In this document: in pieces, positions 34,992 through 46,261 of the stretch
Numbering within the stretch: the first letter of the stretch is position 1
How the letters are laid out: each line of letters begins with the position of its first letter
Source of the DNA: Dipteris shenzhenensis
Taxonomy: Eukaryota > Polypodiophyta > Polypodiopsida > Gleicheniales
Reading direction: 5' to 3' (one strand)
Assembly (NCBI GenBank): GCA_047967505.1
Contig: CM106540.1
Length of the DNA: 64,000 bases
Notes under the pieces: model-generated
The model's input: the letters and a program-made list of their open reading frames with translations, nothing else
What the model was told of the DNA's origin: nothing
Database searches by the model: none
Translations under genes and position numbers: made by a program

Positions 34992-35684
34992 TCACGCAAA
35001 AGATGGAGCTCCTACTCTCCGGTGAGCCTCTTGAAGCAACAGAAGGCTCTGATTTTGCTGATTCCGAACAATATGCTCCGAGATCCGGGCGAGCGACTGT
35101 AAATTGTACTTGACGATGTTGTCGGCAAATACTCGGGTGTCATCCCTCGTATTCCCTTCGGGTACATCAACCACATACGACTCTATGACGATCGTCGCCG
35201 CCATGCCATCCAGCTCAAAATCATGGAGGGTCGTAACAGAACGGTAATTCCGGAGACGGTGCTGACCTCCAACGATCTTGAAGCTAAGGACGTGCCTCTC
35301 GTCGTCTAGGAGCTCTAGCCTTTCCGTGCTACTCGCTGCAGGCAGTCCAGAAATGAGAGATACCTCTCTGGTGCTCCCCACCTGCCCATCCCCTCGCATG
35401 GAGCAGCTGCGAATGAAGTGCTTGTAAGCTTGGGGGTTGTCAAACCTGCGCACCACCGACCACACCACTTCCACGGGAGCTCGGATGCGCTGCACGACCA
35501 TGGAGCAACACTGCTCCTGCGCAATGTTGTGAGTGTGGTAACGCCAGATCAACTCGTGGAGGTGCGCGAACTCCTCGAAGTTGAGCTGTTGAAGGCCGGG
35601 AGTGACGATGCTGGTGGTGTCGCTGCGGAGGGAGGCGAGGTCTTCGACACCTCGGGGGAATCTCCATATCTGGTGCACCGCCAT
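34992..35684 (-). CDS. PYL: Abscisic-acid receptor, PYR/PYL/RCAR family
   Basis: A complete, intronless 230-residue START-fold receptor. On binding abscisic acid it inhibits clade A PP2C phosphatases in cytosol and nucleus, releasing SnRK2 kinases. Visible are the pocket lysine K88 (PYR1 K59), the gate SGLPA (112-116), E121, the latch HRL (142-144), Y147, S149, E168 and N194. The segment GSTREVSLISGLPA and the lack of introns fit the PYL4/5/6-type subfamily. I chose the ATG at 35684. The frame stays open upstream for 69 codons, but that part is a hydrophobic translation of a CT-rich leader and lacks homology. The C-terminal tail after about 205 is glutamine-rich and not conserved. The residue before the latch is Q141, where D or E is usual. 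Confidence 0.92.
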   Translation of the reverse strand: MAVHQIWRFPRGVEDLASLRSDTTSIVTPGLQQLNFEEFAHLHELIWRYHTHNIAQEQCCSMVVQRIRAPVEVVWSVVRRFDNPQAYKHFIRSCSMRGDGQVGSTREVSLISGLPAASSTERLELLDDERHVLSFKIVGGQHRLRNYRSVTTLHDFELDGMAATIVIESYVVDVPEGNTRDDTRVFADNIVKYNLQSLARISEHIVRNQQNQSLLLLQEAHRRVGAPSFA

Positions 35685-36420
35685 GAAGCAAGAGGGGAGA
35701 AAGAGAGGAGGAAGAGGTGGGAAAAAGAGAGCTTGGAGGCAAGAAGCAGAGGCAAGAAGGAGCAGCAATGAGCAGGAAAAGCAGAGGGTGTGCAAGAGCT
35801 CAAGGGAGAGGCAAAATACCCAAAAAGCAGAGCCAAGAAGAAGAAGAAGAACAACAACAACAGCAACAACAGGCAAACACAGCAAGCTCACAGTGAATCA
35901 ACAGCCCAGAACAGCAGAGCCAAGAAGCTGAAAGGGATACACAAAACTGCCCCAAGTGAATCAACTGCCCAGAAAAGCAGAGCCAAGAAACAGCAGGGCA
36001 AGAAGAAGAAACAGAAACAGAAGCACTCAATTGACAGGGATGAATAAGTAAGTACTTACAAGAGTGCCCAAGAGCAGCAAATGCTCGAGAAAAAAACCAG
36101 GGGCAAACGAGCCAATGAGGAACAGAGGGGAGGGGCACCCTCAGAGGAAGAAGAGGCAGCAGGGATAGATGCCCCGAGAGGAGCCCCAGAGAAGCCACCT
36201 GCCCAGAAAGAGAGGAGATGAAGAAGCAACAAAACAAAGAAGCAACAAAGCACAAGCACCACAAGGGAGAAGAAAGAGAGGGCAGAAGCACCACAGCACA
36301 AGCCCAAGCCCAAGGGAGGGGATCAAGGGCACAAGCAGAAGCAGACGCAGAGAGGCAGAGAACATCAAAGGGGGAAAACCCAGATGAGGGAAAAGGTGGG
36401 AAATTGGAGTGTGCAGAGTG
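35685..36420 (-). promoter_or_regulatory. Pyrimidine-rich leader and promoter region of PYL
   Basis: On the coding (minus) strand this 0.7 kb is strongly CT-rich; the plus strand is AAG/AGC-rich. Plants often have such Y-patches at the start of transcription and in leaders. No TATAAA was seen on the minus strand in this stretch. The long ORFs here on both strands are products of the biased composition. Confidence 0.5.
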
Positions 36421-36449
36421 AAGATTTCAGGGGGCTCCTTTCAAGGGAA

Positions 36450-36451
36450 CA

Positions 36452-36482
<31 letters not shown>
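36450..36482. repeat. (CA)n microsatellite
   Basis: About 16 CA units upstream of the PYL leader. Confidence 0.95.
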
Positions 36483-36486
<4 letters not shown>

Positions 36487-37254
36487 AGGGTTAGAGATGA
36501 TACAGGTAAAGGAGGAAAGTCCTAGGGAACGCCTGCAGGGGCACAGAGAATGCCAAAGTACTAGAGTGCCTTCCACAGAGCATTTTTGTGTGTGTATGTG
36601 TTTGAGGGCATCCCCTTTGTAGATGCTCATCCCTTCCCATCCTTCCATTTTCTTTGATCAACATTTTTTTTGTCACCCATTAAAATATGTTCAATCCCTC
36701 TCTTCCAACCTTTCCCCAACACCCCCCCTCCTTATGGTTTCCTATCATTCACTCGTTCAGGTAATGTGACACTCCTTTGTCTCCTTGCTTTGATGAGAGA
36801 GGCATTGGCCCTTTGCCAAGGCCTGTTTGTAGATCCTCCCAAACCATCAAATGGAGATGGAGATTGAGTGATTATATGTGCCCCCATCGAAGAAAAAATA
36901 AAAAATACTATTCGCATTAGAGGACCTCCCCACACTGCTCACATTGCTGAAACTTGAGCAGTGCAATGCTCAGAGCAACTTGGCATTCGATAAAAGCTTT
37001 ATTGAGTTGAAAATGGCATTTATGAAGCATGTCAGAGATTTTGCACCTTATTTCAACGAATGGCATGGAGGATGGAAGGACTTAAACCTATGAGAGTGTT
37101 TGGGTACTGGAATGCTAAGAGCCCTGTTGGGCTAGCAACTCAATGCTACATTTCAGCATTGACATGGGCGTGGGAACACACTTTTGGGCTGCTAGTGGGG
37201 TTGGGCTAGCCCTGCTAGTGCATGCAAGGAAGCCCTCTTAGTCTCCCCCCAATT

Positions 37255-37255
<1 letters not shown>

Positions 37256-37288
<33 letters not shown>

Positions 37289-37450
37289 GTCACTCCCTCC
37301 CCTTTTCTTAGCCCCCCTTGCCCCTTCATTGTGTTTGCCTTCCCCCCCTCTCCCTCCCTGCATTCTCTTCCCCCCCTCTCTCCTTCCACTCACATTCCCC
37401 CTCTCCTTCCACTCTCCTTCCCCTACCTCTTTCCTTCCACTGGAGTCCCC
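37256..37450. repeat. Polypyrimidine tract with (CT)n
   Basis: (CT)n at about 37257-37285 is followed by C/T-rich sequence with CCTTCCACTC-type short repeats to about 37450. Such a homopurine-homopyrimidine tract can form triplex DNA. Confidence 0.85.
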
Positions 37451-37599
37451 CCTCTCTACTTCCACTTCGAGCGTGCACCCTCGTCGAGCTCGTGCCCCCT
37501 CTAAGCTTGCTCGTCGCCTGCTCGTGCCCCCTCCATGACCAAATTTTGTACAGGGTCTTGAGGTCAGGGATTGACCCACCCTTTTTTGCTAATATACTT

Positions 37600-40500
37600 A
37601 TCCCTTTTTGTGGAAAAAAAATAAGCTGGAAAGTCTAAGCAACACAATTTGCAACCACAAGACCCTACAAACATTTATTCAAATCCAAGCCCCATCCTAC
37701 AATAGCCTACAAAGGTAGGCATATTCACTGCACATGGCTCATCGACATTCTAATAATCTTGTAATGTTTTTTCCATGCGTGAAATGGGTATATGCATGCT
37801 TAATGTTTTCTTTTTGTTCTGAAGAACACTATAGAACCTTGATTTCTAGAAGGGGTAGAGGAGGGTTAGGCTTGACAAGCGGTTGACTTGCCTTCCTCCT
37901 AGGCCTAAACTAGATTTGCGAGCAACGGTAGGTCGTGCGGGTGAGTGTGTGAGTCAATGATTAAAAAAGAAGCCTCATCAGGATGTTAATATACAAATCG
38001 GCATTGGGAAATGTGTAGGTGAGTGGGAACTTTTGGAAGGAAACACACCAAAAAGAAAATTCTATTCTTGCAAACTCTAGAACATGGGTAGATTTATTCC
38101 TTTATTTCAAGATTGAACAATCAAAGTAACATTGCATCAATTGGTTTCCCCTATGTGGCCCTTTCTCGCTACCAAGGTACAAGACATTCAAGCTTGACAT
38201 AATGGTAGCATGTAATGTACGTAAGGCTATAATTTAACAATGAACTAGATATATGTTTTGTGAATCTTTCTTCTTACAATTTGCACAATTGGGCATTTGA
38301 GCATTTGTGTCTTCAACGTGCAAAATACTCCTTGTAGTATATCTGTCAAATTTTGGCTTTCAAAAAAAAACATGCAAATACTTCTTGTTAGAAGGATGCA
38401 AAGTTGTAATTTTGCCTTCGTATCTCTAGAAGTAAACCTTTCCTTTTAAAAATCTAGGAAACAAGCTATGAGTAGGGCATAAACAAGTGAACAAAAGTTT
38501 TCAATCCTCAAATCTTTCTTTCCAAACATTGTTGGTATATTCCTTGTTTTTGATTGGCAAATGTTTTTTTCTACATTGAGTAAGCTCTCATACCACTCTT
38601 GAATTTGATTTTCTGTGCTCATATTGTCCACCCTCACTAACTCCTCCATTGTTATGATTGAGCAATATTCCTTTGTTGCACAAACTCTTCACATGTTCTA
38701 ACTCATCCATTGTTGTTAGTTTGCAAAATTGCACAAGAACCCCATTTATTCCAATATTCATACATCCCTTGTCACTTTATAATTATTGCAACCCTGTTGA
38801 ACAACATCAGTACAAAAATCTACTTCTTCTAATCTATTTTTGAGAAAGTGGTTCTTAGTTTGAGTTTTTTCTTCACTTATTTAGATGTAAGACTATGTCA
38901 TCATCCTAGAAAAGCAATATTTAATGATAATGCTTCTCCATCATTGTCTCCCACACATTCTTTAAAATTTGTATTGTGGATCAAGGAGATATTATTACAA
39001 ACATAAAATGTGTATCTTCCTTCTAATTCTCTACAAGTCATAAGTTATTTATTCTTTTTCATATTAATAAATTGGCATCTTTCTACACACAAAATATTTA
39101 GATCTCAAACGAAATAGATCTCTACCTCCTAAAGACCATCCTTGGAGTAGGAAGTATAGCAAGCCTAAGAGCTTCCTCATATAATTTATAAAGTGAGCAA
39201 ATTGATTCTGCAATAAACCTAAAGGATTAAAGAAACAAGACAAAAAATGCTCACTATATCAAAGATGTAATGCTTTTTACAAAAAAAGAAACAAGTTATC
39301 TTGTTCAAATTCTTAGGATTTACATGCTTTAACTTAGTCTACAAAGAAACAAGTCAATGATGGAATACCTCAAGTGATATCCATACATCAAATTGTTATT
39401 TGGGTTGCACAAGGAGAAATAGATATTTACTCAATACGACATTGACAGAAGGTAGTGCTATTCAATACAAGACATTGACAGAGTGTAATGGTATTAAAAC
39501 ATTAGAAACTTATAGCGATACAATTATCTTAACCTATTGGGATTGAAAGATAACATGACCACTACCATCTCTTTTGCACAACTTTACAACTATAGCTTTG
39601 TATTTGTTCATTTATTGATTTATTTGCTATAAAAGCAGAAGCTCAATGATAAAATTTGAATATGTACGTTCTTTAACTATCCAAGTGGCCTCACAATGAT
39701 TTACAATTATGAAATGATCCACAACATGCTTCTCAACCTTTCTTCCTATTTTTTCGTGTCTTAAAAGACAAGGATAGGTTTTTGTTGTTTTTTTCCTAAA
39801 GCCTCTGTCCTTCCATGAGGGTGCAACTTTTTGAAGCAACTTGGCCAAGTTGATGCCTAGCAACTTGGCCTAGTTGCTGTATGCAGCCTGGCACAAGTTG
39901 TCAAGTTGCAACTTATATAGCATGTGGACAAGTTGTGTATTAAATATTTCGTTTCTTCCTAGCCCACCAAAAATTAGTTGACTTCTAAAGACACTTAAGT
40001 TTTGAGGTGCCAATTTAAAAAAAAATTTACAAGTGTATATATGTAAATTCAAAGTTTGAGGATGATTGAATCTTAAAACTTGTAAAATTTATATCACTTC
40101 CTTCAAACTTGTAACATATTATATGACTTTCATATCCTTCACAATAAGCAAGTTGGATAGTTAGATGCAATGCATATACCTTCTCTTGGCTATTCCTTGC
40201 AATTTTCTATGTTATGAAAGTGTTCTACTAACCCTTAGGCAAACATGAATGCTAGAAATTCATATAATAGAGCTACGTTTTCAAAGCTACATTTATAAAT
40301 TTGGTCTTTAACTTGTGCAGATTTGTAGTTTATCATATTCTTGATCGAAAAGTGGGATATGCTTCAATATAAACGGTTTTACAATGTATAATAGTATTAC
40401 TATGTATCCCTTCAACTCAATTCACCTATCTTATAAAAAGTTTTGCTTAATTTGTCCTTTTGGAACTTTTCATGGAGTTTTTAGTGGAGACATTAATTTT

Positions 40501-41020
40501 TCAATAAAATGCTGATGTACAGGAAAGGACACATTTAGGTTCAGTGATATGCAACTACTATTCCTTAAAACATAAAAATTATGTATTTAGTCTATGGAAC
40601 CAAGAGTACATCTTTAAAAAGGCATCATAAAGAGAGAATAAGCTAATAGTGCTCCATCAATAAAGTAGATTGCAAACTAAAAGCTTTTAAACTCTCTAGA
40701 CATGGTTTTTGAGATCTATAATGCTATGGGACCTTTGATGTAGAATCTGATGTTTCTATTAGATATCAGATGAGTTCAATGCCTCATACTCAAGTTTTCT
40801 TTAAAAGGATGCCTTAGTTATAGTTGCTAGATTTATTACACCTCCATTGTATAAAAATACACATGCCATCTATATGTATGAACAAATCATTATTTTTCAA
40901 GATAGATCTACTTGCTCTACATGTGCAAATTTCGACTAGAGAGGACACTCCTTGTTGAACTTTAAATCATGAATCCCTTATAAAATTGTGAGTTTTGTAA
41001 CCATGGGATGCTGCCCTACA
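37600..41020. other. No recognised gene
   Basis: AT-rich intergenic DNA. Short ORFs show no motif. Confidence 0.45.
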
Positions 41021-41021
41021 A

Positions 41022-41158
41022 GTATATGTAATATCAAGGAAATTTTCAAGAGAGAGAGGTTTTTTTTTTCTCGAGAGAGAGTTGCGTGAGATATAAGTAA
41101 TATCAAGGAAATTTTCAAGAGAGAGAGGTTTTATTTTTCTTGAGAGAGTTGTGAGGAT
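41022..41158. repeat. 68-bp tandem duplication
   Basis: Two units containing GTAATATCAAGGAAATTTTC followed by AAGAGAGAGAGGTTTT, about 68 bp apart. Confidence 0.9.
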
Positions 41159-41532
41159 TAAAAATTGGTAGTAAAAATATTAGGAGGGTCTAAGAATGGA
41201 TAAGAAAACTATTGTTATACCATGCATTATAACAATATAAGTAAGATCCACCATGAAAAATGCTATTGAAGGGCACCCTTTTAGATGATTTCCTTAGTGT
41301 GGACTTTATTTAATAAAAATGAATATATCTAACATGAATTAGAGAGAGAGAAGGAGAGAGAGTCTTGATTATTAAACTAGGATGCCTTTTAGTCCTATCA
41401 TTGTCCACACCTAAAACTAATTTAAAATATTGAAATTAATATCCATATAATACAAAAGCATGACTATTATTTTCCATATGTGGGATAGCCACTTAAAATG
41501 CACTTATAAAAAGCAAGACACAGTATCATTAG

Positions 41533-41537
<5 letters not shown>

Positions 41538-41602
<65 letters not shown>

Positions 41603-42103
41603 ATGCGTGTGTGCATGCACACACGCACGCATGCACGCCCACATGCACATGCATGTACACACACACACACATGAACTAGATTATCTACTCTGTGGTTGAT
41701 TCAGATTTGCTCTCTCCGATTTCACCAATTGTCAGAGTCTACGGATTTGACTGTGCTCTGCATGCACGTGCGTGCACACACACATGCACGAGGTGTGCAT
41801 GCATGTGCACATGCACATACACATCCATACGCACACATAAATGCATGCACACATGCACACCACACTCACATGCATGCACACACACAAATGCATGCATGTG
41901 TGCGTATACACAAACACACACACACACATACATGCACACACACACACACACGCACACGCATGCATGCATGCACATGCACATGCACACGCACATGCACATG
42001 CACATGCACATGCATATGCACATGCACACATACACACACGCGCACATGCACACATGCATGCATGTGTGTGTTTGTGTACACAAACACACACATATAGACA
42101 TAG

Positions 42104-42153
<50 letters not shown>

Positions 42154-42252
42154 CATATGCACACACACATGCACACACGAATGCATGCACACATGCACAA
42201 CCATGCGCACCTGCAACACACACACGCATGCACGTATGCATGCACACACAAG

Positions 42253-42286
<34 letters not shown>

Positions 42287-42290
42287 AAAG
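41538..42290. repeat. 0.75-kb CT/CA/CATG simple-sequence tract
   Basis: (CT)n at 41538-41570, then about 700 bp made largely of CA, CACATG, GCATGCATG and TGTGTG units. A 60-bp non-repeat interruption lies at about 41672-41760, and (CA)n peaks at about 42102-42148 and 42262-42286. Open frames of up to 252 codons on both strands across it are only Cys/Val/His/Thr translations of the repeat. Confidence 0.97.
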
Positions 42291-42299
42291 AAAGTTTGC

Positions 42300-43960
42300 A
42301 TATGAGAGTGAAGTAAGATCTTGCATGACTAAGGGCATCTGGACTTTTAAAAAAGGTCACTTAGTATGGCACTTTAGACATGATTTGACTTTTGTTGGAT
42401 CTGCATGGATAAATTTAATAGGAAGGAAATATGGTACCCAAGTAGTGTGACTTCAACTAAGGATAGGAAAACGTAATGAAGAGTCTATTTAAACTCATGT
42501 GACCTTTGGAATTTAAAAGATGGAAAATATTTTTTAAATGTGGATGCATTTCTCTTTAAAAATTATAGATTTAAGTTGATTAACTATGCAATAATTTAAT
42601 AAAACTAAAATAACAAATATATTGCATCTTACAATGTGTTGCTATGTTATATGAAACGAATTATTGTCAAGGAGCATGTATATAGTTGGTTATAGGTAAA
42701 ACAAGTTCTCTATTTGAAATGCTCCCGATGGGAGTGTATCCATTTAGTGCATGTTTACAAATTAATAGATGGATGTGTTCTTTAGAGTGTCCCAACTCTA
42801 TTATATCAATTACTTGTTTCCATCTTGACTTATGCGTTTTCTCAATATACTAGGGGAATTAGAAATTTGCGCTCACCTATCATGTCAAAGTCACTTCATG
42901 TCACATATACACACTCATGACACATAAAACTTATTCAAATTTAATTATATGTATTTTGACTAATTGAAGGCCCTTCATTTGTACTAAAAGCTTTGCTCAT
43001 TTCTTAATACATGGAAATTACAAGATTGATGTGAAACACTTTGTATTTAGATTAATTGAATGCAACCTTTGGCCCTCTAACATGTAGAAAAGGTCCAAGG
43101 GAAAATTAGTAGTTCTTCCTACTTTGTATAATTAAAAAAGTTACATGGAAATGCACGTGCACTTGATTCGTACTCTATTCCAAATGGGAAGCTACATCAC
43201 ATTTATGCAATTGGGAAACCTTCTCAAAGCCTTAGGGTGGGTTAATAAGGTCAAGGTGTAAAGGACTTAAATTTCTCTTTAAACCTCAAATATCAACCTT
43301 AGCTACCTCAATCCAAACTCAGCTTAGCATGGCTATAATAACTAACATGCTATCCTCAAATTTACATTTAAAATGCATTCCCATTGATGAACATTTATAC
43401 TTATATATGTCATTTCAAGAATGCATAGATGTAGATTATATAATTCCTCTGAAGTGTGCACGTACAAGGTGTTTTCCATACATCTTGTTGATTTAAGAAC
43501 CATTACATAATAAATTCTCTTTGAGAATTAATGCTGCAATCACTTTGGTAGATATACGTTTTTCTTATTTGTAAACTAAGACTTCTTGATTAACTATCTT
43601 CACTTACACTTTGTAGCAAGTAGGTATGGACAAGGATTTTTGCAAGTTGTTTTCTTTTCCCAGAGAAAAGAACCTTCTATTAATGCTTGAAAAACACCCT
43701 CCCAACAAGAGCTAATGCTGGTACGTATAAGAAAAGAAACTAGTAGGGAACCAACCCTATTTTCAGGGTGCCCAACTCATTGCCTAGGGTCTTTTGGAAA
43801 TTGGGGCTAATAGCCAGGTTGGTGGCCTATACATCTAGCAAATAGTTCTCACAAAAAGTGCGTAAAAGATGCCTGTAGTCCAAGCCTTACTGAAAGGCTC
43901 TCGCCTTTCGACCATCACACATGAACTTGGGAATACCATGCTACCAGATGGAATGCAAGG
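42300..43960. other. No recognised gene
   Basis: AT-rich intergenic DNA with nothing supportable. Confidence 0.45.
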
Positions 43961-44240
43961 CGAAAATGATGTCCTACCAGATGGCGACTAAGGTAGTCAT
44001 TGGAGGGACCTGCTGGCCTCCCATCACATGACTACACCACGTGACCTCGATGTTCAAGGTAGTGACGCTAGACATAGTCTCATGTACACTATCCTCTAAG
44101 GGCTTGCCTGTGCATGGATAGCAGGTGTCACCATTGTATAGAGGGAGTGCTAGAGATGATCCCACATTGTCTTTGGGGATGCAAAGGTACACAAAAGTTC
44201 CCACATTGTCTCTAGGGATGTACAACCACACAAAGGATAC
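43961..44240. repeat. Short internal duplication
   Basis: The segment CCCACATTGTCTYTRGGGAT occurs at about 44160 and 44201, each followed by GTAC and ACACAAA-like sequence. An 85-codon minus ORF here is repetitive and unrecognised. Confidence 0.6.
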
Positions 44241-44436
44241 AGTCAGCGGCCTTTAGGATTGTGGCCAGCACTCAACGGATGCAATGGGACTTCACTTGGG
44301 GAATAGTGACATGGCTCACAGAGGGGGGGCATGCTTGTCTATAGATCCTGTCTCACCCATCGACAGGATTTGAGGCCAGGAGGTCTTCCAAATTGATATT
44401 TATGATGCAATAACTCCTTCTCGTGCATGATCAATT

Positions 44437-44785
44437 TTTTAATTTTATAATACATTCAAACATCTAGGAGGACAAGTGGAGGGTTGGCACAAGGAATCTT
44501 GCCACCTCATCCTACTTTCCCATTATTTAACTTGCATTCTTGGACTTTCTACACCCACCCCCCCCCCACATGGGCCTATCCTACATGGAGGGAATAATCC
44601 AATATAATATCCATCTCCACCTATTTTATATTACTTCTCCCACGGTCCTTGGGCCATATCTCACTAAATGCAGGCGTGGGACCACCTAGGTGGAGGGGTG
44701 GTGCATGGAGGACGCATGCCACCTTATGATTTTATATTATTACTACCATGGATTATGTACAACACACATTGTGTGGGATATGTGC
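44437..44785 (-). repeat. Truncated copy of the 55.2/58.6-kb LTR family
   Basis: About 350 bp closely matching 55770-56090. Shared runs include CATCTAGGAGGACAAGTGG, TTGGCACAAGGAATCTTGCC, ACATGGGCCTATCCTA and ATGGATTATGTACAACACAC. It keeps the upstream (U3) part and has lost the promoter end at about 44437. Confidence 0.8.
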
Positions 44786-44823
44786 CTATGCACTATGCAA
44801 CTTCTTTCGGTTGCAGTTGAGCT

Positions 44824-45535
44824 TTGTTAGCTCGTGTTTTCCCGTGCATTTGGGTCCTGTTGGACATAATTTGCTGCATCTGCATTTTAGGTCTTGGAGC
44901 TGAGCATTGGCTGATTTTGGTCTCTTTGCGGGACATTTTGCAGAAGTACACCTTGTGTGATCTCACCCCCAACAAGGATAATTCTTTGATAGCTCTCCTA
45001 CAAGAATACAAGAACTGCATTGCCTGGAAATACACCGATATGAAAAGGGTGCCCACTGAAGTAGTGCAACACATGATTCTCATGCTAAAAGATGCCACAG
45101 TGGTACATCGACGCCCCTACTCTATGAATACCAAGTACACGCTCATAGTGAGGGAGGAAATCCAGAAACTCATAGATGTGGGATTCATCTATGAGATCAA
45201 TCATACGGGCTGGGTGTCACCCATCGTGATAGTCCTGAAGCAGAATGGAAAAATTAGAGTATGTGTGGACTTGAAAAAAGTTAACGTCACCACCAAACGT
45301 GACCACTACGCCTTGACATTCACAAAACATGTCTTGGAAAGGGTAGCCAAAAAGGAAGCCTATAGCTTCTTAGAAGAATGCTCTGGATACAACCAAGTAT
45401 CCATCACCCTGCAAGATCAACATAAAACAGTCTTCACAACTGAGTGGGGTGTGTATGTGGCTAGAGTAATGATATTTGGGTTGACCAATGCGCCTGCCAC
45501 CTACAAGAAAACAATACGCCTATGCTCAACAGATA
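44824..45535 (+). pseudogene. Ty3/gypsy reverse transcriptase fragment
   Basis: An open frame covering the start of a Tat-like gypsy RT: YTLCDLTPNKDNSLIALLQE, CIAWKYTDM, EEIQKLIDVGFIYEINHTGW, then GKIRVCVDLKKVN, SGYNQVSI and FGLTNAPATYKK. The sequence ends just before the YVDD box, where the LTR of the minus-strand copia copy begins. It is a truncated, non-functional copy. The first 40 codons do not look like RT. Confidence 0.8.
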
Positions 45536-46222
45536 ACAAGATCTCATATGCAAGAGAGAAAACCAGATAGTATGGAGAATCAAAAATTTCATTACTGTAG
45601 AACTGATACAATAGATGGCACTGCCTCCCAACCATGCGCTCCTATGAAATAAGCTTTGATAGTGAGCTAGAAATAGTAGAGGACGGAGGCTGGATGCTAA
45701 GGAATTAGGGTTGCTGTAGCCAGTGATGAAATGGGCTTCATGGGCTTGCTCTTATATAGCCACTAGTCGTAGTCAGTTGGACCTAATTGGGTGATCGACC
45801 CAGTTCGCCTAAAACGGTCGACTGGGGGTCGGTCCCGAAATAGGCCACCAACCACACGATAGAACCATGGTGTAAAATAGAGCAACTAGCCTACGGTCTC
45901 CGTTCAGACCACAGCCATCTGGGATCATCTGGGACTCCAAACAGGCCCCGCAACCCGAGAGTGGGCTGCCCCGGGAAATGCTCTGTCTACCCTGAGTGCG
46001 GTCAGTCATGGGATGCCTTCCCGCACTTGCATGTAGCCTAGTTGGTAGTGTGCCAACTCCGTCCAGCCATCACGCCACACATGGCCCCCATCTGGTGTCC
46101 AAACCAAGACCTACCGGATAATTGAGCTACTCAAATGCCTTCTCCTCATATAGGGGGCTTACAAGTAGAGTTAGCTAGCTCCCACATAGTTACACGAGAG
46201 TGGAGCATTGATATATAACACC
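45535..46222 (-). repeat. 3' LTR of the minus-strand copia element
   Basis: On the minus strand a polypurine tract (TTGAGGGGGGG) is followed at 46222 by TGTTATATATCAATGC, the LTR start. A TATA box candidate (GGCTATATAAGAGC) lies near 45766-45750. The LTR end is placed at about 45535, where the gypsy RT frame stops making sense and the minus strand reads TTGAGCA. That end is an estimate. Confidence 0.6.
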
Positions 46223-46261
46223 CCCCCTCAATGTCCACTCGCAAGTGAATGCGAGTGGAAC

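Noticed and set aside
35685-35891. Hydrophobic 69-residue N-terminal extension of PYL
   Set aside because: It is the in-frame translation of a CT-rich leader. The family start and the conserved sequence fit the ATG at 35684.
35790-36421. ORFs rich in Lys/Arg/Gln (plus) or Leu/Ser (minus) upstream of PYL
   Set aside because: They are products of purine/pyrimidine strand bias, overlapping in several frames with no motif.
37192-37638. Proline/serine-rich and glycine/arginine-rich ORFs
   Set aside because: Low-complexity translations of a polypyrimidine tract.
41691-42450. Overlapping ORFs of 130-250 codons on both strands
   Set aside because: They are translations of CA/TG simple repeats (runs of His-Thr, Cys-Val) in all frames, with no gene-like sequence.
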